From Methylophilaceae bacterium (GTDB lineage: Bacteria; Pseudomonadota; Gammaproteobacteria; Burkholderiales; Methylophilaceae), in the NCBI GenBank assembly GCA_018398995.1, contig CP073759.1, positions 1-64,000 on the forward strand: DNA of 64,000 bases, written 5' to 3'. Positions within the stretch are counted from its first letter, which is position 1. Each line of letters opens with the position of its first letter. The notes beneath the pieces were generated by a model. It was not told where the DNA came from. It ran no database searches and worked only from the letters and a program-made list of their open reading frames with translations. A program made the translations under genes and the position numbers. Positions 8,535-18,392 of the stretch are shown here, one piece after another.

Positions 8535-10841
8535 TTGTTCACACCTCGCATCATCCCCGCATTGATTCTTGCGCTTTTCCATCACTATGCTTTGGCTTTA
8601 GATCCTTTTGTTATTCAGGATATCCGTGTTGAGGGGTTGCAACGCACAGAACCAGGCACTGTTTTTAACTATTTACCCGTTGAAGTTGGCGATACGATGG
8701 ATGCCGCGAAAGCGACTCGCGCTATTAAATCTCTTTATGGAACAGGTTTTTTTAAAGATGTTCGTATCGAAGCTGAGGGTAATATTCTGCTAGTGACCGT
8801 GCAAGAACGGTCTGCTATTGCGCAAATAGAATTTAGTGGCAATCGATCGTTCCCATCCGACAAAATGGCAGAAGGCCTAAAGCAAATTGGTATTTCTGAA
8901 GGGTTGATTTTTGATAAATCTGAACTAGACAGAGCCGCGCAAGAAATTAAGCGTCAATATTTATCAACTGGCAAATATGGTGCTACTGTCAGAACAGTCG
9001 TAAGCCCTCTAGAGCGTAACCGAGTAGCTGTGCGGTTTGAAATTGAAGAAGGTCAAGTCGCTAAAATTCGCGATATTAACATTGTTGGTAATGAAGATTT
9101 CACAATGGACGAGCTTCGCGCAGAATTTCTATTAACAACACCAAACTGGATGAGTTGGTGGAACAAAGACGATCAATATTCCAAACAAAAACTTACAGCA
9201 GATTTAGAGACATTAAAATCTTTTTATCTTAATCAGGGTTATCTTGAGTTTTCTGTCGATTCTACGCAAGTTGCTATTTCACCAGACAAGCAAGATATTT
9301 ACATCACGGTTAATGTGACAGAAGGTGAAAAATATACCATCAGTGATGTCAAGCTTTCAGGTGATTTAAAGCTGCCTGAGGCAGAGTTGCAAGAGTTGAT
9401 TCGATTTAAAAAAGGCGACACGTTTAATCGCCAAATGATTACCGATACAAGTAAAGCCATTAGCGATAAACTCAGCAATGAAGGCTATGCTTTTGCTAAC
9501 GTCAATCCAGTTCCAGAAATCAATAAAGATGATTTAACAGCAGCATTCACGTTTTTTGTTGATCCTGGCCGCAAAGTCTATGTACGTCGAATTAATTTAA
9601 CTGGCAATACGCGAACAAAAGACAAGGCATTGCGCAGGGAGTTGCGCCAGCTAGAGTCAGCTTGGTATGCTGACGATAAAATCAAACGCTCTAAAGAGCG
9701 TTTGGATCGAACGCAATTTTTTGAGACTGTCAACATTGAAACGCCAGCTGTGCCAGGTAATACGGATCAGGTAGACTTAAATATTAATGTGGTTGAACGA
9801 CAGACTGGTAGTGTTCAACTTGGTGCAGGCTTATCAAGTAACGAAGGTGTTGTGCTTGGTTTTAACGTAACGCAACAAAACTTTTTGGGCACTGGCAACA
9901 GCGTCAATGCGCAAATCAATACTAGCCAACTCAATACAATCTATTCACTTTCATACACCGATCCTTACTTTACACCAGACGGTGTGAGCCGTGGATTTGA
10001 TATTTATCGACGCGATGTTGATACCAATACACGAGTAACAGCCAACATTGGTACTTATCAAAGCTCATCATACGGCTTGGGTGTCAGGTTTGGATTGCCA
10101 TTAACAGAAACAAGTAGTTTTTCATTTGGACTAACTGGCGATATTACCCGTATTGATTTGCAATCAGACAGTCCTAAACAATACCTAGACTTTTGTGGAA
10201 ACACATCAGGATGTGATGCAAACTCGATTCAACTGAGAGCTGGGTGGACATTTGATTCAAGAGATAACGTACTTTTCCCTAACCGAGGCGTTTTGCAGCG
10301 TTTAACTGCAGAAGTGAGTGTGCCTGGACTTGATTTAGAATATTATAAATTTGAGTATCAACATACTTGGTTTAAAGAGATGTCTAATAATGTAACATTT
10401 ATGCTCAACGGCGATGTAGGCTATGCTGATACTTATGGCAGCGGCAATTTCCCTTTCTTTAAAAACTTTTTTGTTGGTGGCGTCAATTCTGTTCGTGGTT
10501 TTGAAATTGGTACCGTTGGCCCGCTTGATATTGACCCGGCAACAGGTAATATTTTTTCTGTAGGTGGTACCACAAAATTAGTTAGTAACGCGGAAGTATT
10601 TGTTCCAGTTCCGTTCATTAAAGACTCATCGCAATTCCGTTTGAGTGCGTTTTTTGATGCAGGTAGAGCATTTGGGGATAATGAATCTATAAACTTTGGA
10701 GACTTAAGATACAGTACTGGCGTTGGTATCAGCTGGTTCTCGCCTTTTGGTCCTCTAAAACTAGTATTGGCTAAACCATTAAACGAACAAGAGAATGACA
10801 ATACGCAAACGCTACAATTCCAGTTTGGGCAGCAATTTTAG
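8535..10841 (+). CDS. bamA: Outer membrane protein assembly factor BamA
   Basis: Central Omp85 insertase of the BAM complex. The 768-residue precursor has a signal peptide ending near residue 21 (HHYALA), five POTRA domains through about residue 420, and a 16-strand barrel ending in phenylalanine (FQFGQQF), the BAM recognition signal. The lid-lock VRGF motif is at 653-656. The start is TTG, four bases after rseP; no in-frame ATG occurs before residue 56, which would remove the signal peptide, so UUG initiation is well supported. Confidence 0.97.
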   Translation: MFTPRIIPALILALFHHYALALDPFVIQDIRVEGLQRTEPGTVFNYLPVEVGDTMDAAKATRAIKSLYGTGFFKDVRIEAEGNILLVTVQERSAIAQIEFSGNRSFPSDKMAEGLKQIGISEGLIFDKSELDRAAQEIKRQYLSTGKYGATVRTVVSPLERNRVAVRFEIEEGQVAKIRDINIVGNEDFTMDELRAEFLLTTPNWMSWWNKDDQYSKQKLTADLETLKSFYLNQGYLEFSVDSTQVAISPDKQDIYITVNVTEGEKYTISDVKLSGDLKLPEAELQELIRFKKGDTFNRQMITDTSKAISDKLSNEGYAFANVNPVPEINKDDLTAAFTFFVDPGRKVYVRRINLTGNTRTKDKALRRELRQLESAWYADDKIKRSKERLDRTQFFETVNIETPAVPGNTDQVDLNINVVERQTGSVQLGAGLSSNEGVVLGFNVTQQNFLGTGNSVNAQINTSQLNTIYSLSYTDPYFTPDGVSRGFDIYRRDVDTNTRVTANIGTYQSSSYGLGVRFGLPLTETSSFSFGLTGDITRIDLQSDSPKQYLDFCGNTSGCDANSIQLRAGWTFDSRDNVLFPNRGVLQRLTAEVSVPGLDLEYYKFEYQHTWFKEMSNNVTFMLNGDVGYADTYGSGNFPFFKNFFVGGVNSVRGFEIGTVGPLDIDPATGNIFSVGGTTKLVSNAEVFVPVPFIKDSSQFRLSAFFDAGRAFGDNESINFGDLRYSTGVGISWFSPFGPLKLVLAKPLNEQENDNTQTLQFQFGQQF

Positions 10842-10907
10842 TTGTGTTTAAATGTATGCTGTTTAATAGTAGAATGCTATTATGTGTTCTAAAGTGTGGA
10901 GATTGGG

Positions 10908-11411
10908 TTGAGTAATATGTTAAAAGTATTATTGCTTGCGTATGTAATGATGGCATCATTGAGTTCGTATGCGGCTGAACTCAAGATTGGTTATGTGCAA
11001 GTAGATAAACTGCTAAAAGAAGCGCCTCAAACCGCCGAAACTGGCAAAAGATTAGAGCGTGAGTTTAGCCCTAGATCATTAGAGTTGGAGAAAATGAGTA
11101 GTCAAATTGCGGCAATCGAAACCATGCTAGAAAATGAAAACGCATCGATGACCAGTGCTGAGCGACGCAGTAAGCAAAGGCAAGCAACTAACCTAAAAAT
11201 TGAATTTGAACGTAAGCAGCGTGAATTACGTGAGGATATCAATATACGTAAAAACGAAGAGTTAGCTACACTGCAAGACCGTATTAATAATGCCGTTAAA
11301 AAAGTTTCAGAAACTGAAGGCTATGATCTTGTGATGTATAGCGGCGTTGCTTATGCAAGCACTAAAATTGACATCACAGAGAAAGTGCTGAAGCTATTAA
11401 GTGGAAAGTAG
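10908..11411 (+). CDS. skp: Periplasmic chaperone Skp/OmpH
   Basis: Trimeric periplasmic chaperone carrying unfolded outer-membrane proteins to BAM. It has a signal peptide of about 20 residues ending SSYA, then [14 protein letters not shown], a long coiled-coil arm rich in K, E and R (about residues 45-115), and a closing beta segment ([13 protein letters not shown]). GGAG at 10898-10901 lies six bases before TTG 10908, which is taken as the start; ATG at 10917 is the alternative and the frame itself opens at GTG 10896. It follows bamA in the conserved order. Confidence 0.93.
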   Translation: MSNMLKVLLLAYVMMASLSSYAAELKIGYVQVDKLLKEAPQTAETGKRLEREFSPRSLELEKMSSQIAAIETMLENENASMTSAERRSKQRQATNLKIEFERKQRELREDINIRKNEELATLQDRINNAVKKVSETEGYDLVMYSGVAYASTKIDITEKVLKLLSGK

Positions 11412-11427
11412 CACATGCTTAATCTCT

Positions 11428-12492
11428 ATGCACAACAACTTATCACTTCAAAAAATAATCGATTCACTGGGTGGTCGCTTAAAAAACAATAGCAACAGTG
11501 CTGACTTAATCATCTCACGCGTTGGGTCATTGGCATTCGCTGAAAGTGGCGCTATTAGTTTTTTTAATGACACCAAGTATACCAGTCAACTTCAAACAAC
11601 ACGTGCAAGTGCTGTAGTGCTAAAGCCTGAGCATGCCAAACTGACTCAACTGCCTGTTATTGTTACCGATAATCCTTACGCTTATTTTGCTAAATTATCG
11701 CAATTGTTCAATACGAAACCAGCAAAAATGGTAGGTATTCATGTAACTGCGGTGGTTGATAGCACGGTAACTATCCCAAACGATTGTAGCATTGGTCCTA
11801 ATGTCACCATAGAGAAAAATGTAGTCATTGGCAATCAGGTAGTCATTGGGGCAGGATCTGTCATTGAGCAAAATGTGATTATCGGTAATCAGTCCATTCT
11901 GGAAGCTAATGTAACGATTAAACATGACTGTCAAGTTGGCAGTCATTGTCACGTTTTTTCGGGTGCTGTTATTGGAAATGATGGCTTTGGATATGCTGAA
12001 GAACATGATGCGCATCAAGTAAAGTACTGGGTAAAAATCCCACAAGTAGGTAGAGTCATTGTTAAGGATAATGTAGATATTGGCGCTAATACTACCGTTG
12101 ATCGCGGTACGATTGATGATACAGTGATTGAGGAGGGTGTCAAAATAGATAATCTTGTACAAATTGCTCATAATTGTCGAATAGGTGCGCATAGCGTCAT
12201 TGCTGGTTGCGTAGGCGTTGCTGGTAGCGCTGTCATAGGACGGTATTGCAAAATAGGAGGGGCTGCAATGATATTAGGTCACTTAAATATCGCAGATAAT
12301 GTCACTATTTCTCCAGGCACGATGATAACAAGATCCATCAAACAATCCGGGACTTATACCGCACTAATGCCTTTTCAAGCGCATAATGATTGGATTAAGA
12401 CGGCTGCAAACATACGCCATATGCGTCCATTAATCGATAGAATCAAAGCTTTAGAAAATGCAATTGAACAACTAGTAAATACAAAAAAATGA
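11428..12492 (+). CDS. lpxD: UDP-3-O-(3-hydroxyacyl)glucosamine N-acyltransferase
   Basis: Third step of lipid A synthesis: transfers a 3-hydroxyacyl chain from ACP to the 2-amino group of UDP-3-O-acylglucosamine. It has an N-terminal uridine-binding domain, then a left-handed beta-helix of hexapeptide repeats from about residue 100 to 310, with the catalytic histidine likely in [11 protein letters not shown] or the VQIAHN segment, and a C-terminal helix. The frame opens at GTG 11401 inside the skp end; ATG 11428 is preferred because the family starts just before the L-x-x-I-I-x-x-LGG helix. No clear Shine-Dalgarno for either. Confidence 0.94.
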   Translation: MHNNLSLQKIIDSLGGRLKNNSNSADLIISRVGSLAFAESGAISFFNDTKYTSQLQTTRASAVVLKPEHAKLTQLPVIVTDNPYAYFAKLSQLFNTKPAKMVGIHVTAVVDSTVTIPNDCSIGPNVTIEKNVVIGNQVVIGAGSVIEQNVIIGNQSILEANVTIKHDCQVGSHCHVFSGAVIGNDGFGYAEEHDAHQVKYWVKIPQVGRVIVKDNVDIGANTTVDRGTIDDTVIEEGVKIDNLVQIAHNCRIGAHSVIAGCVGVAGSAVIGRYCKIGGAAMILGHLNIADNVTISPGTMITRSIKQSGTYTALMPFQAHNDWIKTAANIRHMRPLIDRIKALENAIEQLVNTKK

Positions 12493-12516
12493 TCGTAATA
12501 ATACAGAAAGCGTTAT

Positions 12517-12975
12517 ATGACTGATACCGTAGATAGCAGCATGAATATACATGAGATTTTAGATCACCTTCCTCATCGATACCCGTTTGTACTAATTGAT
12601 AGAGTGATTTCTATGGAAGTTGGCAAAGAAATTACTGCATTGAAAAATGTGACGATTAATGAACCTTTTTTCCCTGGTCATTTTCCCTACCATCCCGTGA
12701 TGCCAGGCGTATTAATTGTTGAAGCAATGGCGCAAGCTGCAGCAATTTTATCATTTAAGACGATGGGTATGAAACCAAGCGAAGAGTCGGTTTATTATTT
12801 TGCTGGTATTGATAATGCCCGATTTAAAAAACCGGTATCGCCTGGCGACCAAATTATACTGAATGTTAAAATTGATCGGATTTTAAAAGGCATCTGGAAA
12901 TATACTGGTATTGCAACGGTCGATGGGGCTGTTGTAGCAGAAGCTAGTATGATGTGTATTCTAAAAAACATATAA
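12517..12975 (+). CDS. fabZ: 3-hydroxyacyl-[ACP] dehydratase FabZ
   Basis: Hot-dog fold dehydratase of type II fatty acid synthesis, making trans-2-enoyl-ACP. In the 152-residue protein [11 protein letters not shown] starts at residue 20, catalytic H55 is in FFPGHFP and E69 in [11 protein letters not shown]. Its position between lpxD and lpxA is universal in proteobacteria, linking the fatty-acid flux to the hydroxyacyl-ACP used by lipid A. Confidence 0.97.
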   Translation: MTDTVDSSMNIHEILDHLPHRYPFVLIDRVISMEVGKEITALKNVTINEPFFPGHFPYHPVMPGVLIVEAMAQAAAILSFKTMGMKPSEESVYYFAGIDNARFKKPVSPGDQIILNVKIDRILKGIWKYTGIATVDGAVVAEASMMCILKNI

Positions 12976-13011
12976 AAATCAAATCAATAAAAAGTAAAGC
13001 TAATATTATTT

Positions 13012-13791
13012 ATGACAAGTAAAATTCATGCTACAGCGATTGTAGATCCAAAGGCAGAGCTAGACAGTAGTGTGGAAGTTGGTGCTTTTTCGATTATCGA
13101 AGCTGGTGTAAAAATTGACGCTAATACGCGCATTGGTAGTCATGCTGTTATTAAAGGGCCGACCACAATTGGAAAAAATAACCATATTTTTCAATATGTT
13201 TCACTAGGCGAGCAACCCCAAGATAAAAAATACAATAACGAACCCACAACACTAGAAATTGGTGACAACAATACGATCAGAGAGTTTTGTACATTCAATA
13301 GAGGTACTGTACAAGACAAAGGGGTTACCAAAATTGGAAATGATAATTGGATTATGGCTTATGTGCATATTGCACATGATTGCGATGTTGGAAATAATAC
13401 TATTTTAGCTAACAACTCGTCTTTGGCTGGTCATGTTGATATACATGATTTTGCTATTTTAGGAGGATTCACATTAATACATCAATTTTGTAAAGTTGGC
13501 TCACATGTCATTACTGCAGTCGGTTCAGTGATCTTTAAAGACATTCCTGCCTATGTGATGGCTGCTGGTTACGATGCTAAGCCTCATGGTATCAATGCAG
13601 AAGGACTTAAAAGACGTGGCTTCACCACGGAGGACATTACCTATATTAAACGCGCCTATAAAACTTTATATCGCAAAGGTCTTACCTTAGAAGAGGCGAA
13701 ACAAGAACTACTGGCGATGCATGCTAGCTGTGAAAAGATTAGACTTATGTCAGACTTTCTGGGTCAATCAACCCGCGGTATTATTCGATAA
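13012..13791 (+). CDS. lpxA: UDP-N-acetylglucosamine acyltransferase
   Basis: First enzyme of lipid A synthesis: reversible transfer of a 3-hydroxyacyl chain from ACP to O-3 of UDP-GlcNAc. The 259-residue protein is a beta-helix of hexapeptide repeats with the catalytic H122 in HIAHDCDVG (H125 in E. coli) and a C-terminal helical bundle (RRGFTTEDITYIKRAYKTL). Soluble trimer. Confidence 0.97.
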   Translation: MTSKIHATAIVDPKAELDSSVEVGAFSIIEAGVKIDANTRIGSHAVIKGPTTIGKNNHIFQYVSLGEQPQDKKYNNEPTTLEIGDNNTIREFCTFNRGTVQDKGVTKIGNDNWIMAYVHIAHDCDVGNNTILANNSSLAGHVDIHDFAILGGFTLIHQFCKVGSHVITAVGSVIFKDIPAYVMAAGYDAKPHGINAEGLKRRGFTTEDITYIKRAYKTLYRKGLTLEEAKQELLAMHASCEKIRLMSDFLGQSTRGIIR

Positions 13792-13801
13792 GTAAACAAC
13801 A

Positions 13802-14938
13802 ATGCCCAAAATTGCAATTGTAGCTGGAGAGGCTTCAGGAGATTTGCTCGGCGCACATCTGATTAGCGCACTCAAAAAAGAACGTAAAGATTTAACATTT
13901 TTTGGTATCGCTGGACCAAAAATGATCAGTGAAGGGGCAAAAACGTTATTTTCGATTGAAAAATTGTCAGTGCGTGGTTATGTTGAAGTCATCAAACATT
14001 TATGGGGTTTGCTCAAACTTAGAAAAAGTTTATTGCAACAAATTTTAGCCGAGCAACCAGATGTTTTTATTGGCGTAGACGCGCCAGATTTTAATTTTTG
14101 GCTAGAGCGCAAACTGAAAAAACAAGGCATTCCAACTATTCACTATGTAAGCCCCTCTATTTGGGCTTGGCGTGGCGGACGCATTCATAAAATAAAGCGT
14201 GCAGTTACCCATATGCTGGCACTTTTCCCATTTGAGCCGGCTTTGTATGAGTCTGTTAAGCTACCTGTGACTTACGTTGGACATCCACTGGCTGATGAAT
14301 TGCCGTTGCAACCAAATAAAAAAGCCGCACGAGATTTATTGAAATTAAGACAAAATGATATGGTCATTGCAATGTTACCGGGTAGTCGTCAATCAGAGGT
14401 TCAACAGCATGCAGAATTATTTGTAAAAACAGCTGAATTAATCAATCAGCATCAAGCGTCGGCTAAATTTATTGTGCCATTGATTACCCGTCAGACACGC
14501 GATATTTTTGAGAGGGCCTTAGCCAAAAGCACCGATAACACACTCGAAATGAAACTGCTATTTAGCCATGCGCATGATGCAATGGAAGCAGCCGATTTCG
14601 TGATTGTTGCATCCGGAACAGCGACCCTAGAAGCTGCTTTATTAAAAAAGCCGATGATTATTACTTATCGTATGCCATCATTGAGTTGGTGGTTGCTAAA
14701 GCCTATGCATTACTTGCCATACGTAGGCCTACCTAATGTTCTGGCTGATCAATTTATTGTGCCTGAATTGTTACAAAAACAAGCCACGCCAGAAAAAATA
14801 AACGAAACAATGATAGCCATGTTGCAAGACACCAAAACATTAAAAACAATCAAGCAAGAGTTTACTGAAATACACCTTATCCTTAAACAAAACGCTGCAA
14901 AAAAAGCAGCGGATGTAGTGCTTTCTTACATACCATGA
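13802..14938 (+). CDS. lpxB: Lipid-A-disaccharide synthase
   Basis: GT19 glycosyltransferase joining UDP-2,3-diacylglucosamine and lipid X to form the lipid A disaccharide at the inner membrane. The 378-residue protein begins [19 protein letters not shown], with [23 protein letters not shown] and [11 protein letters not shown], all family hallmarks. It starts 10 bases after lpxA and its end overlaps rnhB. Confidence 0.97.
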   Translation: MPKIAIVAGEASGDLLGAHLISALKKERKDLTFFGIAGPKMISEGAKTLFSIEKLSVRGYVEVIKHLWGLLKLRKSLLQQILAEQPDVFIGVDAPDFNFWLERKLKKQGIPTIHYVSPSIWAWRGGRIHKIKRAVTHMLALFPFEPALYESVKLPVTYVGHPLADELPLQPNKKAARDLLKLRQNDMVIAMLPGSRQSEVQQHAELFVKTAELINQHQASAKFIVPLITRQTRDIFERALAKSTDNTLEMKLLFSHAHDAMEAADFVIVASGTATLEAALLKKPMIITYRMPSLSWWLLKPMHYLPYVGLPNVLADQFIVPELLQKQATPEKINETMIAMLQDTKTLKTIKQEFTEIHLILKQNAAKKAADVVLSYIP

Positions 14939-15522
14939 CTGTTTTAGTGTGCGGTGTTGATGAAGCTGGAAGAGGCCCATTAGCAGGCGCTGTTTTTGCG
15001 GCGGCAGTTATTTTAAACCCAAGCAATCCCATCATTGGGCTTGATGACTCAAAAAAATTAACAGAAAAAAAGCGTAATAGCTTGGCCGTTGAAATTAAAC
15101 ACCATGCACTCGCTTGGGCAATTGCGAGTAGTAGCGTTCAAGAGATTGATGAAATCAATATCCTACAAGCAAGCTTATTAGCCATGAAGCGTGCAATCGA
15201 ATCCATGCAACAGCAATATAATCAAGCATTAAGCGGAAAAACAATGATGGTGCAAGTGGATGGTAATCAATGTCCAAAGATTGATTTGCCATGTGAAGCG
15301 ATAGTCAAAGGTGATAGTAAAGTGCAGGCGATCTCTGCCGCATCAATATTGGCCAAAACGGCAAGAGATGCAGAATTATATGTGTTAGACAAGCAATATC
15401 CGATGTATGGGTTTGCGCAACATAAAGGTTATCCAACAGCTTTGCATATGATTTTATTAGAGCAACACGGGGTTTCTCCTGTCCATAGGCGTAGCTATGC
15501 CCCTGTGCGTAAGCTACTATAA
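14935..15522 (+). CDS. rnhB: Ribonuclease HII
   Basis: Removes ribonucleotides from DNA by cutting the RNA strand of RNA-DNA hybrids. The 195-residue protein has [14 protein letters not shown] with catalytic D9 and E10, a further aspartate in QVDGNQCP, and [14 protein letters not shown]. The ATG overlaps the lpxB stop by four bases (ATGA), so they are translationally coupled. Its stop is one base from the convergent stop of the next gene. Confidence 0.97.
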   Translation: MTVLVCGVDEAGRGPLAGAVFAAAVILNPSNPIIGLDDSKKLTEKKRNSLAVEIKHHALAWAIASSSVQEIDEINILQASLLAMKRAIESMQQQYNQALSGKTMMVQVDGNQCPKIDLPCEAIVKGDSKVQAISAASILAKTARDAELYVLDKQYPMYGFAQHKGYPTALHMILLEQHGVSPVHRRSYAPVRKLL

Positions 15523-15523
15523 A

Positions 15524-16255
15524 TTAAGCAAGCAATAAAAATACGGTAGGTTTTTTGTGTAAATTTGGAAGGGTTGCCTGCTTCCACGCGCGAATACGCT
15601 TGGTTTTAATCAACTCGTCTGGCAGACTGATGTTACAGGCTATGCAGAGTTCAGTTTCGCTATCGCAGTGATTGAGAATGTCTTCCAGCATATGCTGATT
15701 ACGGAAAGGCGTTTCAATAAAAATTTGCGTTTCGTGATGTGTTTTAGCGCGGTTCTCAATTGCTTTTATCTGTTGTATACGTGCTGCCTTTTCAGTAGGC
15801 AGGTATCCTAAGAAACTAAAACGTTGGCCATTAAGCCCCGAGGCCATTAAGCTTAGTAAAATTGAACTAGGGCCAACTAAAGGTGCTACACGAATCCCTT
15901 TTTTGTGCGCAAGAGCTGCTAAACGAGCACCAGGATCAGCAATACCTGGACAGCCTGCCTCAGACATTAAACCGATATCATGACCAGCAATTAATGGAGA
16001 TAGTAGGTCCTGTAAATCTTTGTCTTCAGTGTGCTTATCAAGCGTTTTGAAAACAATCTCACGAATTGGTTTTTGATGCTTAATTGCCCCCAAAAAATGC
16101 CGTGCTGTTTTTTCATTTTCTACAATAAACGCATCTAATGATTGTGCCAAACTAACCACATCTGGCGGTAACACTTGGTTAATATTGTCCGCACCCATCG
16201 TAACAGGAATAAAATATAGCGTACCATATTGAGCATTTGTGAGCGCATTAGTCAT
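15524..16255 (-). CDS. RsmI-like SAM-dependent methyltransferase (tetrapyrrole methylase fold)
   Basis: At 243 residues it has the tetrapyrrole methylase (SAM/uroporphyrin) fold: GTLYFIPVTMG at the start, MSEAGCPGIADPGARL around residue 95-110, and LVGPSSILLSLMASGLNG around 130-145, the same motifs as RsmI, the 16S C1402 2'-O-methyltransferase. It departs from RsmI in the first motif (no TPIGNL), so it belongs to a related subfamily whose substrate I cannot name. Its ATG shares one base with the stop of the DUF4139 gene upstream, so the two are translationally coupled. Confidence 0.85.
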   Translation of the reverse strand: MTNALTNAQYGTLYFIPVTMGADNINQVLPPDVVSLAQSLDAFIVENEKTARHFLGAIKHQKPIREIVFKTLDKHTEDKDLQDLLSPLIAGHDIGLMSEAGCPGIADPGARLAALAHKKGIRVAPLVGPSSILLSLMASGLNGQRFSFLGYLPTEKAARIQQIKAIENRAKTHHETQIFIETPFRNQHMLEDILNHCDSETELCIACNISLPDELIKTKRIRAWKQATLPNLHKKPTVFLLLA

Positions 16256-17685
16256 TAGTATTTAACAATTGCGTGATAGGTTAATGTGGTTTGTCCTTCA
16301 GCTGGGATTTGAATTTCCCATTGTGCAAGATGGCTGTTTATTTTGGTGTGTTTTGCACTTTCGGAAAGAATACGCCAATCGCCTCCAATTGGCTCTTGCA
16401 CAATCACGGTTACTGGCTCTTTTTTTGCACTTTTTAGCGTTACTTCATAAGCCGATTGATATTCTCTATCGGATACTTTCTGGAATTTTGTTTGTTTTTT
16501 ATCTGCCGTGATATCAAAAGCACTACCTAATTTCAAGCGAACCACTTCATTTTTAGGGGTATGGTCAATGCTATCTTCGCCTACAAATTGAGCATTAGCT
16601 TGACTATCTTTTTTATACACGCGCACAATGCCTTTAGGTAATGGCAGCCCTAATTTTGCCGTTTCTTTATTATCAAACTCAACAAAAACATCTACCTTTA
16701 ATTGCGTGCCAATTTCACCATATTGGTTGCTGTAATAATAATCAGCACCGCGCAAAAGCAATGATTTGCGGGCTGGAATATCGCTAGCTGAGAGCAAAGC
16801 TACTTGTTTTGTTTGATTTTCAGCAATGGTGGTTGGTCGTTCTAAACGATACAAATGGTATTCAAGCAACCCTTCTTCAACCATCGCAGCGCCAGCTTCA
16901 GCCATCATGACATCACCACGCATTGTTTTTGCCATCGGTCTGCGAATAGGTTGCACTTGATTAACGTCACCCGCAACGAGTTGTAATTTTGCATTGCGAT
17001 AGCTAGCGCCACTTGTATTACTTAGAGTCACCCAGCCCGAAAGGTCAAGACGATCTTCTTTCGAATTCAGTTCTGCAACATAGTCCGCACGCCAACCCAG
17101 GCCGCCAGTGAGATAACTCAGTTCAACCGTTTGATTTTGTTCCCCTTTATTGTTCAATTGGGTAATTAAAGTAGGGCGGTCACGCAGGTTATTCGGTACA
17201 TCATCATAGACTATCCTGCCTAGCACTCCTGTTTCAATGCGGTCGCCAACTTTTAACACTATGCCATTATTGGCAGATAATACAGTTGCTTTTTCTGATA
17301 TTTCAGCGCCTGTCGCAGGATTCGTTTTCACGATAGTCACTGTTTTACCTACAAATTTTTCTAACATTTTATTAGGACTGAGCAAGTCGAAATCAAAGTT
17401 TTGTTCAAGTAAGATTAAACTACCTGGTGCGCTAATGCTGCGTAACAAGGCAGTTTCTGGTCGAATTTGTGCACTGACATCACGTAATGCTAACGCACTA
17501 AAGCCTCTATTCAAATGCACGTTACGGACATCTTTTACTAAGGCTAAGTCATTGTTATAGATGGTGATTGCAACACTTTGTTGATCGCTGAGCGAACTGC
17601 GTACTTCGGCAGTGTTATCCGATGCTAAGCTGAGCATAGGAATAAGGCTACTCACTAACAAGGTAATAAAACGTGATTTAAGCAT
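16255..17685 (-). CDS. Exported DUF4139 domain protein
   Basis: A 476-residue protein with a signal peptide (about residues 1-21, ending SLAS) and a large mainly beta body with features of the DUF4139 'mucoidy inhibitor A' family: AITIYNNDLALVKDVR near the N-terminus and ELSYLTGGLGWRADYVAEL in the middle. Function is not established for the family in bacteria; an envelope role is likely from export. The frame opens at TTG 17697, but GGAG lies inside that extension six bases before ATG 17685, which is therefore the start. Coupled to the downstream methylase gene. Confidence 0.85.
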   Translation of the reverse strand: MLKSRFITLLVSSLIPMLSLASDNTAEVRSSLSDQQSVAITIYNNDLALVKDVRNVHLNRGFSALALRDVSAQIRPETALLRSISAPGSLILLEQNFDFDLLSPNKMLEKFVGKTVTIVKTNPATGAEISEKATVLSANNGIVLKVGDRIETGVLGRIVYDDVPNNLRDRPTLITQLNNKGEQNQTVELSYLTGGLGWRADYVAELNSKEDRLDLSGWVTLSNTSGASYRNAKLQLVAGDVNQVQPIRRPMAKTMRGDVMMAEAGAAMVEEGLLEYHLYRLERPTTIAENQTKQVALLSASDIPARKSLLLRGADYYYSNQYGEIGTQLKVDVFVEFDNKETAKLGLPLPKGIVRVYKKDSQANAQFVGEDSIDHTPKNEVVRLKLGSAFDITADKKQTKFQKVSDREYQSAYEVTLKSAKKEPVTVIVQEPIGGDWRILSESAKHTKINSHLAQWEIQIPAEGQTTLTYHAIVKY

Positions 17686-17732
17686 GTCAATCTCCAATTA
17701 ATTAATTTAATGTGCTCTATGAAAGAGGCAGT

Positions 17733-18314
17733 TTAGATGATGTTGACATCTTCATTTTCTAACATGCTAATCAATTGAATCAGTGGTAACCCAATTAATG
17801 CGTTCGGGTCATCTCCTGTCATGCGTTCAATCAGCGCAATCCCTAAACCTTCAGATTTTGCGCTACCCGCACAATGGTAGGGTTGCTCTTTGAGCAAATA
17901 GTGTTCTATTTGTGCGTCAGTTAGATTTCTAAACTTAACAACATAGGGCACCACTATTGATTGCAGATTGCCAGTTTCAGCATTAAGTAGGCACAAAGCG
18001 CTATGAAAAATCACTTCTTGTCCACGCATGGCGCGAAGCTGTTTTGTAGCATTGTTGTAGTTTAATGGTTTTCCAAGCTGCTCACCATTTAGCGTTGCTA
18101 CTTGATCACAGCCGATAATCAACGCATGAGGGTACTCAGAGCCAACTTTCTTTGCTTTTTCTTGCGCCAATCTTAAGGCGCTTTGTTGCGGCTGCTCGTT
18201 ATCAAGTATCGTTTCATCCACGTGTGGAGATACGCTGCTAAACGGCACTTGTAATCGTTGTAACAGCTCACGTCGATAAATAGAAGATGAAGCTAAAATA
18301 AGCGTTTGTTTCAT
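17733..18314 (-). CDS. yceF: Maf family nucleotide pyrophosphatase, YceF type (house-cleaning)
   Basis: Hydrolyses non-canonical or modified nucleoside triphosphates; the YceF branch prefers 7-methyl-GTP. The 193-residue protein shows [16 protein letters not shown] at the start, VDETIL, the catalytic IIGCDQVA with the key aspartate near residue 70, GKPL, and a C-terminal [19 protein letters not shown], whose pattern fits YceF better than YhdE. Lies in the same direction as the DUF4139 gene 47 bases away, so they may be co-transcribed. Confidence 0.9.
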   Translation of the reverse strand: MKQTLILASSSIYRRELLQRLQVPFSSVSPHVDETILDNEQPQQSALRLAQEKAKKVGSEYPHALIIGCDQVATLNGEQLGKPLNYNNATKQLRAMRGQEVIFHSALCLLNAETGNLQSIVVPYVVKFRNLTDAQIEHYLLKEQPYHCAGSAKSEGLGIALIERMTGDDPNALIGLPLIQLISMLENEDVNII

Positions 18315-18342
18315 ATAAATATAAAAAGCCTCAATGAATCAA

Positions 18343-18374
18343 TAAAAAACCGACAGGACTAGCTGCCGGCTTTT
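18343..18374 (-). terminator. Rho-independent terminator of the pycA-pycB operon
   Basis: Read on the minus strand, CCGGCAG and CTGTCGG form a seven-pair stem (one G-T pair) around a six-base loop, followed by a run of T. It sits just after the pycB stop and before yceF, isolating the carboxylase genes. Confidence 0.7.
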
Positions 18375-18392
18375 GAATGGCATCATTTGATA

